Positions 38,736-47,745 are shown, counted from the first letter of the stretch. The stretch is 64,000 bases of DNA from Cupriavidus sp. U2 (GCF_009663685.2 NZ_RCOG02000001.1:124152-188151); one strand, 5' to 3'. The notes: generated from the letters alone by a model not told the origin. Numbers and translations are program-made.

Positions 38736-38956
38736 AGAATGTTCGGAAAACCAGACAGGCAGCCGAACTTTTGGCGGCTTGCAAGTCGAATGACTGGCCG
38801 CAACGGAAGCCTGCGGGGTGTTTTCTGCAACGTCCGCAAAGTACTTGCAAAGCACCCCGAACAAACCCGTAATCCGCCCTAGAATGCCAGGGCGGGACAA
38901 CAACCGGGTGATAGAATGCCCGATTCCCTGATTGACCTTTGTGACGGAGAAGTAAC

Positions 38957-39283
38957 GTGCTGATTTCGAACGCTTTTGCGCAGACCGCCGGTGCCGGCGG
39001 CGCGGCCGGTGGCCTGATGAGCTTCCTGCCGATCATCCTGATGTTCGCGGTGCTGTGGTTCATCATGATCCGCCCGCAGATGAAGCGCCAGAAGGAATCG
39101 AAGGCCATGCTGGAAGCCCTGGCGAAGAACGACGAAGTCGTGACCGCCGGCGGTATCCTCGGCCGTGTGACCAAGGTCAACGAGAACTACGTGACGCTGG
39201 AAGTGGCCGAAGGCACGGAAATCACCGTGCAGAAGAACGCCGTGACCACCGTGCTGCCGAAGGGCTCGCTGAAGTCGCTCTGA
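38957..39283 (+). CDS. yajC: Sec translocon accessory protein YajC
   Basis: YajC is a small inner-membrane partner of SecDF. The 108-residue product has one membrane segment (about residues 18-40, LMSFLPIILMFAVLWFIMI), followed by RPQMKRQKESKAMLEALAKNDEVVTAGGILGRV, the family signature. The start is a GTG with GGAGA six bases upstream. It precedes secD by 212 bp, longer than usual in this operon; the gap holds no recognisable gene. Confidence 0.96.
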   Translation: MLISNAFAQTAGAGGAAGGLMSFLPIILMFAVLWFIMIRPQMKRQKESKAMLEALAKNDEVVTAGGILGRVTKVNENYVTLEVAEGTEITVQKNAVTTVLPKGSLKSL

Positions 39284-39495
39284 TCCCGGACGGTCTTCCC
39301 AGCCTGATCCCGGCAGGTGTCGTGTGGCGCCAGACGCTCCGCCGACCCTGCCCTGCGCAGCCGCCTGCACCAGCCTCCACGGTCCTTCCGGACGCGTGAC
39401 CGGGCTGCCAGGCGGCTGTTTGCCAACCGGTCCAGCCGAACCGGCGCGCCTTGTGCGCGACTTGTCGGCATGCCAACTGCAATGACTGGCCGAAG

Positions 39496-41358
39496 ATGAA
39501 TCGCTATCCGCTTTGGAAATACATCGTGATCCTGGTGGCCCTCGCCATCGGCATCACCTACACCCTGCCGAACTTCTTCGGCGAGGCCCCCGCTGTCCAG
39601 GTATCGTCGGCCAAGGCCACGGTCAAGGTCGACCTGTCCATGCAGAAGCATGTGGAGGAAATCCTGGCGCAGAACCAGTTGCAGCCGGACGGCGTCTTTT
39701 TTGACGTCTCCGGGCAATCGGGGTCGGTCAAGGCGCGTTTCCGCACCACCGACGAACAGCTCAAGGCCAAGGACGTGCTGTCCCGCGCGCTGAATCCTGA
39801 CGCCAGCGACGCCACTTACGTGGTCGCGCTGAACCTGCTGTCGGGCTCGCCGCACTGGCTGACCGCGCTGCACGCGCTGCCGATGTACCTGGGCCTGGAC
39901 CTGCGCGGCGGCGTGCACTTCCTGCTGCAGGTGGACATGAAGGGCGCCGTCGACAAGAAGCTCGACAGCCTGTCCGGCGATGCGCGCACGTTGCTGCGCG
40001 ACAAGAACGTGCGCCACAGCGGCATCGAGCGCGATGGCGACCGCCTGACCGTGCGCTTCGGCAACGCCGACGACGCCAACCGCGCGCGCGGCATCCTGGC
40101 CGACAACCTGCGCGAGCTGGCCTTCTCGATCGACGGCACCAACGTGGTGGGCGTGTTCACCGAAGCCGCCCGCAAGGCGGTGCAGGACGCCGCGGTCAAG
40201 CAGAACATCACCACGCTGCACAACCGCGTGAACGAGCTTGGCGTGGCCGAGCCCGTGATCCAGCAGCAAGGCGCCGACCGTATCGTCGTGCAGCTGCCGG
40301 GCGTGCAGGACACCGCCAAGGCCAAGGACATCATCGGCCGCACCGCCACGCTGGAAGCCCGCCTGGCCGACCCGGCCGTGCGCAACCCGCGTCCGGGCGA
40401 CCCGGTCCCGTTCGGCGACGAACTGTTTACGCAGGGCAATGGCGCCCCGGTCATGCTGCGCAAGCAGGTGATCTTTACCGGCGACCGCATCGAAAGCGCC
40501 TCGGCCGGCTTCGACCAGAACCAGCGCCCGTCGGTGAACATCAAGCTCGACGCCCAGGGCGGCCGCGTGCTGCGCGACGTGTCGCGCGAGAACATCGGCA
40601 AGCCGATGGGCATCGTCCTGTTCGAAAAGGGCAAGGGCGAAGTGCTGACCGTGGCCACGATCCAGTCCGAACTCGGTTCCAGCTTCCAGATCACCGGCTC
40701 GTATTCGACCGAAGCCGCCAACGACCTGGCCCTGCTGCTGCGTGCCGGCTCGCTGGCCGCCCCGATGGAAATCATCGAGGAACGTACGATCGGCCCGTCG
40801 CTGGGTGCCGACAACATCCAGAAGGGCTTCGATTCGGTGGCCTACGGCTTTGCGGCCATCGCGGCGTTCATGATCCTGTACTACATGCTGTTCGGCGTGT
40901 TCTCGGTGTTCGCCCTCGGTGTCAACCTGCTGCTGCTGATCGCGGTGCTGTCGATGCTGCAGGCCACGCTGACGCTGCCGGGTATCGCCGCTATCGCGCT
41001 GGTGCTGGGCATGGCCATTGACGCCAACGTGCTGATCAACGAGCGGATCCGCGAGGAACTGCGTGCCGGTGCGTCGCCGCAGATGGCCATTGCCATCGGC
41101 TTCGACCGCGCGTGGGCCACCATCCTGGATTCCAACGTGACCACGCTGATCGCCGGGCTGGCGCTGCTGGCCTTTGGCTCGGGCCCGGTGCGCGGCTTCG
41201 CCGTGGTGCACTGCCTGGGGATTCTGACCTCGATGTTCTCGGCGGTCTTCTTCAACCGTGGCCTGGTCAACCTCTGGTATGGCCGCAAGAAGAAGCTCCA
41301 GAGCCTGGCCATCGGTCAGGTCTGGAAGCCGGATGCCGACGCACCGGTCGCCAAGTAA
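39496..41358 (+). CDS. secD: Protein translocase subunit SecD
   Basis: SecD, with SecF, uses the proton gradient to complete protein export through SecYEG. The 620-residue protein has one N-terminal membrane segment (about 8-28), a large periplasmic P1 domain and a base domain with LGLDLRGGVHFLLQVD. Five C-terminal membrane segments follow. ALVLGMAIDANVLINERIREE and LIAGLALLAFGSGPVRGFAV are the conserved proton-channel motifs. The ATG before NRYPLWKYI is chosen; upstream in-frame codons lack homology. secF starts 24 bp later. Confidence 0.97.
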   Translation: MNRYPLWKYIVILVALAIGITYTLPNFFGEAPAVQVSSAKATVKVDLSMQKHVEEILAQNQLQPDGVFFDVSGQSGSVKARFRTTDEQLKAKDVLSRALNPDASDATYVVALNLLSGSPHWLTALHALPMYLGLDLRGGVHFLLQVDMKGAVDKKLDSLSGDARTLLRDKNVRHSGIERDGDRLTVRFGNADDANRARGILADNLRELAFSIDGTNVVGVFTEAARKAVQDAAVKQNITTLHNRVNELGVAEPVIQQQGADRIVVQLPGVQDTAKAKDIIGRTATLEARLADPAVRNPRPGDPVPFGDELFTQGNGAPVMLRKQVIFTGDRIESASAGFDQNQRPSVNIKLDAQGGRVLRDVSRENIGKPMGIVLFEKGKGEVLTVATIQSELGSSFQITGSYSTEAANDLALLLRAGSLAAPMEIIEERTIGPSLGADNIQKGFDSVAYGFAAIAAFMILYYMLFGVFSVFALGVNLLLLIAVLSMLQATLTLPGIAAIALVLGMAIDANVLINERIREELRAGASPQMAIAIGFDRAWATILDSNVTTLIAGLALLAFGSGPVRGFAVVHCLGILTSMFSAVFFNRGLVNLWYGRKKKLQSLAIGQVWKPDADAPVAK

Positions 41359-41382
41359 GCCGGGACATATCAGGAACACATC

Positions 41383-42357
41383 ATGGAATTCTTCCGCATC
41401 AAGCGCGACATTCCGTTCATGAAGCACGCGTTGATCTTCAACGTGGTGTCCTTCCTGACGTTTGCCGCCGCTGTTTTCTTCCTCTGGCACAAGGGCCTGC
41501 ACCTGTCGATCGAGTTCACGGGCGGCACGGTGATGGAGGTCAACTACCAGCAGACTGCCGATCTGGAGAAAATCCGAGGCCAGGTCAGCAAGCTCGGCTA
41601 CACCGACGTGCAGGTGCAGAACTTCGGCACCTCGCGCGACGTGATGATCCGCCTGCCGCTCCAGAAGGGTCCGGACGGCAAACAGGTGACGTCGGCGCAG
41701 CAGAGCGAACAGGTGATGGGCGCCCTGACGGCGGCCGCGCCTGACGTGAAGCTGCAGCGCGTGGAGTTCGTCGGCCCGCAGGTGGGCAAGGAACTGGCCA
41801 CCGACGGCCTGTTGGCGCTGCTGTGCGTGGTGGCCGGTATCGTGATCTACCTGTCGTTCCGCTTCGAGTGGAAGTTTGCGGTGGCCGGCATTATCGCCAA
41901 CCTGCACGACGTGGTCATCATCCTGGGCTTCTTCGCGTTCTTCCAGTGGGAATTCTCGCTGTCGGTGCTGGCTGCCATCCTGGCGGTGCTGGGGTACTCC
42001 GTGAACGAGTCGGTGGTGATTTTCGACCGGATTCGCGAAGCCTTCCGGAAGTACCGCAAGATGAGCACGCACGAGGTGATCGACCACGCGATTACCAGCA
42101 CGATGTCGCGGACCATCATCACCCACGGCTCGACCGAAATGATGGTGCTGTCGATGTTCTTCTTCGGCGGCCCGACGCTGCATTACTTCGCACTGGCCCT
42201 GACGGTGGGTATTCTGTTCGGTATCTATTCGTCGGTGTTCGTGGCGGCAGCCCTGGCCATGTGGCTGGGCGTAAAGCGCGAAGACCTGGTCAAGGGCGAG
42301 AAAAAAGGCGGCGACGCCCCCGACCGCAACGACCCGAACTACGGGGCGCAGGCCTGA
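41383..42357 (+). CDS. secF: Protein translocase subunit SecF
   Basis: SecF partners SecD. The 324-residue protein has the N-terminal FFRIKRDIPFMKHA start, the LSIEFTGGTVMEV motif, then a periplasmic domain and five membrane helices with YSVNESVVIFDRIREAFRK and a THEVIDHAITSTMSRTI block. The C-terminal tail is Lys/Asp-rich. A strong terminator follows, ending the yajC-secDF unit. Confidence 0.97.
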   Translation: MEFFRIKRDIPFMKHALIFNVVSFLTFAAAVFFLWHKGLHLSIEFTGGTVMEVNYQQTADLEKIRGQVSKLGYTDVQVQNFGTSRDVMIRLPLQKGPDGKQVTSAQQSEQVMGALTAAAPDVKLQRVEFVGPQVGKELATDGLLALLCVVAGIVIYLSFRFEWKFAVAGIIANLHDVVIILGFFAFFQWEFSLSVLAAILAVLGYSVNESVVIFDRIREAFRKYRKMSTHEVIDHAITSTMSRTIITHGSTEMMVLSMFFFGGPTLHYFALALTVGILFGIYSSVFVAAALAMWLGVKREDLVKGEKKGGDAPDRNDPNYGAQA

Positions 42358-42384
42358 CGGTTCGAGCGCCTGAGCGGCAAAAGG

Positions 42385-42413
42385 AAAAGGCACCTTCGGG
42401 TGCCTTTTTGTTT
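42385..42413 (+). terminator. Rho-independent terminator after secF
   Basis: AGGCACC and GGTGCCT pair around a TTCG tetraloop and are followed by TTTTGTTT. It lies 28 bases after the secF stop; flanking A residues could let it act on the convergent phc operon too. Confidence 0.9.
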
Positions 42414-42462
42414 ATCCATTGCCTGCCCTCCGCCGCCCGGGGGCAGAGGGAACAAACCCGTG

Positions 42463-43455
42463 CTACGCCTCGGTCAGCTGCTCGATCCACACCGCGAGGC
42501 GGTCCGAGGCGAACGCGTCTGCCCGGGTGCCGGCGCGGGCGGCAATGGCATCGCCTTCGCGCACCAGTTGCAGCGCGCCGCCGGCCTCTTCCACCCACAG
42601 CAGCACGGCCAGCCATCCGGCGTGTTCGGCCGACACCGCTTCGGCCACGGGACGGGACACGAATTCATTCAGCGTGGCGGTTGACGTCCAGGTAATCACG
42701 TCGCCGTCGCGGCGGACCGAGGCGCCCAGCGTTTCGGCCAGCACCGCCGCGGCATCACCGGCCGCGCGGCCGGCGCCGCGCAGCTTCGATAGCGTGGTGG
42801 CCACGGCATGGCCGAACGAACCGCTGCGCTGGCTTTCCGCTCCCACCAGATCGGCATAGTCCAGGCGCTGCCAGTCCGGCTCGGCGTTCTGCGCGCCGGC
42901 CAGATAGGTGCCGGACAGATACGTCTCCACCGGCTGGAAGCGGCCCGGACCGATCAGGCTGGCGCACAGCGCGTGGATCATGCCCACGCGCGATGCCACG
43001 GTCTGCTTCTGCAGCACCATCAGCTTTTCGCGCACCAGCTGGTCGCGCTCCTTGCGCAGCCCGGACAGCTCCAGCGCCTGCTTCAGTTCCATGCGCAGCG
43101 CGGTAATGTCCCATGGCTTCTTGATATAGCGATGGATCTGGCCCTGGTTCACGGCCTCGACGGTCTGGTCGAGTTCCGAATAGGCCGTGGTCAGAATCCG
43201 GACGATATGCGGATACCGCTCCCGCGCATACCGCAGCAGTTCGTTGCCGTACTCGCCCGGCATGCGCTGGTCTGACACCAGCACGGCCAGGCTGTCGGCA
43301 TGGGCGTCCAGCATGGCCTTGCCTTCTTCCACGGACTGGCCGGTCACCACCGGCGCCAGCTGGCCGATGGCCCGCTGGAAATACTTGACCGCAGTCGCTT
43401 CGTCGTCGACGAACAGAATCGCCGGGGGTGCCTGCGTGGTATTCGGTTCGGTCAT
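42463..43455 (-). CDS. phcQ: Response regulator, PhcQ-like
   Basis: This 330-residue protein is the last gene of the phc operon. Residues 12-130 are a receiver domain with acidic pair Asp17/Asp18, phosphoacceptor Asp62 (VLVSDQRMPGEYG) and the conserved Lys in IKKPWD. The remainder has a Leu-rich helix (about 120-150) and a C-terminal region of unknown fold without HTH, kinase or cyclase motifs. In Ralstonia solanacearum, PhcQ mediates most of the signal output of the 3-hydroxy-ester quorum circuit. The start overlaps the phcR stop (ATGA). Assignment rests on operon order and architecture. Confidence 0.85.
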   Translation of the reverse strand: MTEPNTTQAPPAILFVDDEATAVKYFQRAIGQLAPVVTGQSVEEGKAMLDAHADSLAVLVSDQRMPGEYGNELLRYARERYPHIVRILTTAYSELDQTVEAVNQGQIHRYIKKPWDITALRMELKQALELSGLRKERDQLVREKLMVLQKQTVASRVGMIHALCASLIGPGRFQPVETYLSGTYLAGAQNAEPDWQRLDYADLVGAESQRSGSFGHAVATTLSKLRGAGRAAGDAAAVLAETLGASVRRDGDVITWTSTATLNEFVSRPVAEAVSAEHAGWLAVLLWVEEAGGALQLVREGDAIAARAGTRADAFASDRLAVWIEQLTEA

Positions 43456-44585
43456 CGATCACTCCTGTGCATACGATTCTTGGAATTTGGGAAATCGAGG
43501 GTTACGGTGGTGCCCGCGCCGGACGCCGATGCAATCCGGATGCCGCCGCCAAACGACTGCATCACCCGGTTGCAGAAGATCATGCCCATCCCGCTGCCGC
43601 CCGCCGATGCGTGCGTGGTCACCGGGTCCACCAGCAGGCGTCCCATGATTTCGGGCGGGATGCCCGGGCCGTTGTCGGCGATGCGGATCTCGGGGCGCTC
43701 GCCCGCCACCACCACGAAGCGCAGCGAGGGGTCGCGAACATCGGCCAACGCGCGCAACGCATTGCTCATGACCGACGACAGTACCAACGCCACGCAGTTG
43801 GGCAGCGTGTGTACCGGAAAATCGCCCTCCATCTCCACCTGCACCCAGCTACGCTGGTTATCGGCAAAAGGATAGGCATCCAGCAACGACGCCACCAGCG
43901 CACCGGCGCTGACTTCCTGTCCAGCGCCCGGCTTCGGCGGCGCACCGCCCGCGCTGCTGCGCACCGACTGGAGAAACGACGACAGCACCGCCAGGCAATA
44001 CTGGGCGTTGTCGTGCATGGCACTGGCCGCCCGGCCAATTTCCAGCTGGCGCTGCCCGCTGTACTCGGCATCGACCCGCGACCCGATACCGAGCGCAAAA
44101 TTGGCGATGGCCGCCAGCGGTGTGTTCAGTTCGTGCGCCAGGAAGGCGAGCGTCTCGTCGATGGCCATCAGCCGCTGCTGGCGCACCGCCCGCTCGCGGT
44201 AGCGGTCGCCCGCCAGCCGCAGGATTTCTCGGACATCGGCCACGCCGATCGGCTTTTCCAGGATGCGGAACACCTCGCCGGAATTGACGGTCTGCAGCAG
44301 CATGTCCTTGTCGGCATAGGCCGTGACCAGGATGCGCACGATCTGCGGATACTCCTGGGCCACCTGGCGCAGCAGGTCGCCGCCGTCGCGCCCGGGCATG
44401 CGGAAGTCTGTCACCAGCACCGAGATCCGGGCATGGTGCGCGCGCAGGATGCCAACCGCCTCGTCGGCGCCGTTGGCCGACAGCACTTCGTATTCGCTGC
44501 CCACTGCGCGCGCGAAATACTTGCACGCCATCTCCTCGTCGTCGACGTAGAGGATGGTGGGGCGCGGCTGCGTGGTGTCGGTCAT
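43452..44585 (-). CDS. phcR: Hybrid response regulator-histidine kinase, PhcR-like
   Basis: This 377-residue protein has a reversed plan: the receiver comes first (residues 10-125, Asp15/Asp16, phosphoacceptor Asp60 in VLVTDFRMPGRDGG, Lys111) and a histidine kinase follows. The H box is LAHELNTPLAAI with His151, and the ATPase domain has IADNGPGIPPEIM and the GGSGMGMIFCNRVMQSFGGG lid. PhcR of Ralstonia has the same receiver-kinase layout. The start at 44585 is preferred (GGAG nine bases upstream) over 44603, which would overlap phcS. It ends inside the phcQ start codon. Confidence 0.88.
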   Translation of the reverse strand: MTDTTQPRPTILYVDDEEMACKYFARAVGSEYEVLSANGADEAVGILRAHHARISVLVTDFRMPGRDGGDLLRQVAQEYPQIVRILVTAYADKDMLLQTVNSGEVFRILEKPIGVADVREILRLAGDRYRERAVRQQRLMAIDETLAFLAHELNTPLAAIANFALGIGSRVDAEYSGQRQLEIGRAASAMHDNAQYCLAVLSSFLQSVRSSAGGAPPKPGAGQEVSAGALVASLLDAYPFADNQRSWVQVEMEGDFPVHTLPNCVALVLSSVMSNALRALADVRDPSLRFVVVAGERPEIRIADNGPGIPPEIMGRLLVDPVTTHASAGGSGMGMIFCNRVMQSFGGGIRIASASGAGTTVTLDFPNSKNRMHRSDR

Positions 44586-44592
44586 GACAGCA

Positions 44593-46029
44593 TTACTCCG
44601 CACGCGGCAGGTCGAAACTGAAAGCGGCCCAGTGGCCGACTTCGCTTTCGGCGAACAGCACGCCTTCGTGGCGCTCGATCACCGCATAGCTGATCGACAG
44701 GCCCAGACCCAGCCCCTGCCCCACCTCGCGCGTGGTGAAAAACGGTTCGAACACGCGCGCCAGGTGTTCGGGGGCAATGCCCGGGCCGTTATCCTTGACG
44801 GTCACGTGCAGGCGTTTGTCCTGCCAGCGCACGGTCGTATGGATGGCCGGGTCCTTGGTGCCCGCCTTGCGCATGGCCAGCGCGGCATTCGAGAACAGAT
44901 TGATCAGGACGCCAATGATGGCCGCTTCGTCGCCCATCACAAGCGTATCGTCGGGCATTTCCCGCGTCATCTTGACGCCGCGCAGCTCGTGCGCGGTCAG
45001 CCGCTGCGCCGAATCGAGCGCCTTCTCGAACAGGAACGGCGTGCCTTCGACCTCGGCGCCCGGCTTGCGATAGGCGAATGTCTTCAGATCGGACACGATA
45101 TGCTGGATGCGCTGCATGCCCTGCTTGGCATCGACCAGGCATTCCTGCAGCATCGGCTCCGACTTGGCCGCCGGCTCTTCCATGGCCACCTCGATGGCCA
45201 TCAGGCAGAAGTTGACCGGATTGTTGACCTCGTGCAGCAGGCCTGCCGCCAACGTACCGATGGCCGCCATTTTTTCCTGCTGCAGCATCTGGCCCTTGAT
45301 GTCGACCAGCTTGCGGTTGATGACTTCCAGCTCGGTATTCTTGTCGGCCACCTCGGCCTTCAGGCGGAACAGCATGAAGCGGGCACGTTCATTGAAGAAT
45401 GTGTAGACGCCGCTGGCCGCCGCGGCAAACAGCAGAAATAGCGAATTGACGATAAATGTGCCCATCGGTTCGACGCCGCCCGGATGCAGCAGGCAGGCGG
45501 CCGCGTAGAGCACGTAAGACAGGATGCCGAACACCAGGTTTTGCCAGAGCCCGAATGGCAACGCGATGCCCGACGCGAAGATCGCCAGGTTCAGGCCCAC
45601 GTAGTACGGCGATTCAACGCCTTCGGTCCGCGAGATCATCCAGGCAATCATGATCTGCGGCAGCAGCAGCCACGTCATGGTCAGCCATGGCGCGAAGCGC
45701 CGGCCGGCCTGGCTGTACAGCGCCACGATGACACCGGCGATCATCAGCGAGACCACCACGCGCGCAATCGCAAAAGGCAGCTGGAAGTGCGGATACTGGC
45801 CGTAATCCAGCCCGACGCCCAGCAGTACCAGCGCGATGGCCGTGTAGGCGCCGCCCCGGCTGAACGCCAGGCGAAAGTCGGCCAGCTCGGACTGGTATCC
45901 GGCGTAAAGTTGATTCGCGCTCATGACCTTGGCGGGTGGTGCCGCGTCTTCGGCGTCCGGGACCTCAGCGGACAGTGGCTTCGGCGAAGACATTGACGCC
46001 GGTTTCATCGACATAGAGTCGGTGGGCAT
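44593..46029 (-). CDS. phcS: Membrane sensor histidine kinase, PhcS-like
   Basis: This 478-residue sensor has six hydrophobic segments (about residues 60-75, 88-105, 115-131, 145-160, 164-182, 190-210) without a periplasmic domain, so it probably senses a lipophilic ligand in the membrane. A coiled linker follows, then the H box AAGLLHEVNNPVNF with His266. The ATPase domain has LINLFSNAALAM, DNGPGIAPEHLARVFEPFF and GQGLGLGLSISY. In Ralstonia, PhcS detects the ester made by PhcB and signals to PhcR/PhcQ. The start at 46029 has a GGAGA site but overlaps phcB by 65 bases; an ATG at 45924 would remove a 35-residue low-complexity N-terminus. Confidence 0.88.
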   Translation of the reverse strand: MPTDSMSMKPASMSSPKPLSAEVPDAEDAAPPAKVMSANQLYAGYQSELADFRLAFSRGGAYTAIALVLLGVGLDYGQYPHFQLPFAIARVVVSLMIAGVIVALYSQAGRRFAPWLTMTWLLLPQIMIAWMISRTEGVESPYYVGLNLAIFASGIALPFGLWQNLVFGILSYVLYAAACLLHPGGVEPMGTFIVNSLFLLFAAAASGVYTFFNERARFMLFRLKAEVADKNTELEVINRKLVDIKGQMLQQEKMAAIGTLAAGLLHEVNNPVNFCLMAIEVAMEEPAAKSEPMLQECLVDAKQGMQRIQHIVSDLKTFAYRKPGAEVEGTPFLFEKALDSAQRLTAHELRGVKMTREMPDDTLVMGDEAAIIGVLINLFSNAALAMRKAGTKDPAIHTTVRWQDKRLHVTVKDNGPGIAPEHLARVFEPFFTTREVGQGLGLGLSISYAVIERHEGVLFAESEVGHWAAFSFDLPRAE

Positions 46030-47356
46030 GCGAGTTCTCCGGCAAGAGCGAGGACATCCCGGCCTCGTCGCGATAGATCAGATACCACTCGAGCAGGTGC
46101 TCCATCCCGAATTTCTCGGGATTGTCCGAGTGGACATTGGTGACCAGCACCTGACCGTCCGGCTTCGAGCGCGACGCGAAATACTGGAGCAGGCGCGCGC
46201 AGACCTTGTCGGACAGGTAGTCGAACAGCCCGGCGCAGTAGACGGCATCGAACTCGCGCACGCTCGGATCGTCCGCCGCAATGCGGCGCTTGAGCAGTTC
46301 GTGCACCGACTGGTGCACCATTTCGACTGATACCTTGTGGCCCGCCCCGGCGGCTGCACGCTCCACCGACGCGCGCGTGTAGCCAAGCGTTTCCTCGCTG
46401 AAATCGACCAGCTGGAACGACAGCAGCTCCGGATTCGGGTACTCGCGCACGAACCGCTGGATCTCGAACGCCGGCCCGCAACCCACGTTGAGCACGCGGA
46501 ACTGGCGGCCTTCGGCGCGCGCCCTTTCAGCCTGGCGGGTCAGGTAATCCACCAGCAGGTCGATCCGGTTGCGGTGCGCCGTGGCCACCGCGGCCTTCAG
46601 GAAGGCCGTATTGACGATCTGGAAGTAAGTGGTGGGACCCTGCTGCGGATCGCTCAGGATCTGGTTCACCATCTCGTAGTCGCCCGCATAGCCAAGCGGC
46701 TTCGTGAACGTGCGATACACGAACGGCGCGCGCAGCAGCAGCGGATGCAGCGCCGCCTGGGCATAGGTGCGATGGACCGGCGCCAGTTCCTGGTCCACGC
46801 GCTGGGCCTCGTCCTCGAGCCAGTCGAGGTAAGTCTTCACCTTCCCCATCAGGGGCGTGGCCAGTTCGTAGAACACGTCCTCGCGCAACCGCCCTTCCTT
46901 CTTGGGCAGCGATTCGGTCAGGTCTACCTGCTCGACCCAGCGCGATACTTCGGACAGATAAGCGCGCATCTCGTTGACCACGATCTGGTAGTCGCGGCGG
47001 ATATTGAAGCGCGTATCCCAGTCCTGCACGAACATCTCGGCTTCGCGTGCGACCGATTTCGGTGCATCGTTCACGTCGGTCAGTTCGCGCCACTCGTCGA
47101 TCAGCGTCAGTGATACCACCGCCGTCAGGCCGGTGTTCACCAGGCTCATGACCACGGCCTTGCCCAGGTACGCGTTCTTCGCGCCCATGCGCACGCTCAG
47201 CTCGCTCAATACTTCGCTGACCTGGACAATCGAGTAGGGATTGTAGATTTCCATCACCAGCGACTTGCGCTGGAGATTGATGATCGTGCCCCGCACCTGC
47301 TCGCCCTGCGAGTTGCGGAAACTAACTACCGGATCGATTTGCGTTTTGGAGTACAC
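45965..47356 (-). CDS. phcB: 3-hydroxy fatty acid methyl ester synthase, PhcB-like
   Basis: PhcB in Ralstonia solanacearum methylates a 3-hydroxy fatty acid with SAM to make the diffusible quorum signal (3-OH PAME or 3-OH MAME). This 463-residue protein has two parts. Residues 8-95 look PilZ-like (FRNSQGEQVRGTIINLQRKSLV). A helical region then leads to a class I methyltransferase from about 285, with VLNVGCGPAFEIQRF (motif I), Asp318 in LVDFSEETLGY, and AVYCAGLFDYLSDKVC. A GTG start at 47356 is chosen; a TTG at 47428 in the same frame would add 24 residues. Neither has a strong ribosome-binding site. It heads the four-gene operon phcB-phcS-phcR-phcQ. The ester identity in this organism is unknown. 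Confidence 0.87.
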   Translation of the reverse strand: MYSKTQIDPVVSFRNSQGEQVRGTIINLQRKSLVMEIYNPYSIVQVSEVLSELSVRMGAKNAYLGKAVVMSLVNTGLTAVVSLTLIDEWRELTDVNDAPKSVAREAEMFVQDWDTRFNIRRDYQIVVNEMRAYLSEVSRWVEQVDLTESLPKKEGRLREDVFYELATPLMGKVKTYLDWLEDEAQRVDQELAPVHRTYAQAALHPLLLRAPFVYRTFTKPLGYAGDYEMVNQILSDPQQGPTTYFQIVNTAFLKAAVATAHRNRIDLLVDYLTRQAERARAEGRQFRVLNVGCGPAFEIQRFVREYPNPELLSFQLVDFSEETLGYTRASVERAAAGAGHKVSVEMVHQSVHELLKRRIAADDPSVREFDAVYCAGLFDYLSDKVCARLLQYFASRSKPDGQVLVTNVHSDNPEKFGMEHLLEWYLIYRDEAGMSSLLPENSHAHRLYVDETGVNVFAEATVR

Positions 47357-47571
47357 GGTATCGCGCCAGGGAATTCCGAGAAACGCTGCGGGCACGGCGC
47401 CCGCGGGCGTCGGCCGGGTACAGCTCAAGGCAAGGGTCTTGCGGCGAAACTACCAATCAGGGAATGCAGCCAATGCTCATATCGATGCGCGGGACCTGTT
47501 TGCGGGACGCGCGCGCCAGCCGGCGAAGACCAGGGCGAACGCCGCCCCTGAGGGTGGGACTGCGGCGAACC

Positions 47572-47601
47572 ATTGTACTGTGGCAATTCTGAACCGTACA
47601 A
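47572..47601 (-). promoter_or_regulatory. Candidate sigma-70 promoter of the phc operon, within an inverted repeat
   Basis: On the minus strand TTGTAC is followed by 18 bases and TACAAT, a fair -35 and a good -10 (five of six). The same stretch forms the inverted repeat TTGTAC-N16-GTACAA (47574-47601), which could be an operator over the promoter. The GTG of phcB lies about 215 bases downstream. Confidence 0.4.
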
Positions 47602-47640
47602 CAGTCCGCCTGCTGCACGAAGGGGGGTATGCAAACGGCA

Positions 47641-47677
47641 AAAAAAATGAGCCAGCAACGCTGCTGGCTCATTTTTC
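47641..47677. terminator. Bidirectional hairpin terminator downstream of the YceI genes
   Basis: GAGCCAGC and GCTGGCTC form the stem; an A run lies on the left and TTTTTC on the right, so both strands show a stem followed by T. On the minus strand it ends the YceI/cytochrome b561 operon about 70 bases after its last stop. Confidence 0.85.
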
Positions 47678-47745
47678 ATCATGTATTGGAGAAATGACAA
47701 TTTCCCCACTGGCGCAACTTCCGCCAGAAGTGTGTCCCGCCGTGA

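Larger units (their letters stand above)
47357..47745. other. Intergenic region upstream of phcB
   Basis: The 389 bp between phcB and the first YceI gene carry no gene I can support. They contain the bidirectional hairpin terminator at 47641-47677, a candidate phcB promoter at 47572-47601, and, if that promoter is right, an untranslated leader of about 210 bases. Confidence 0.7.

Noticed and set aside
39187..42393. Open frame of 1068 codons antisense to secD-secF
   Set aside because: It mirrors the codon bias of secDF, is rich in His/Arg/Gln/Val with no domain, and crosses a gene boundary and terminator. High-GC third positions create such frames.
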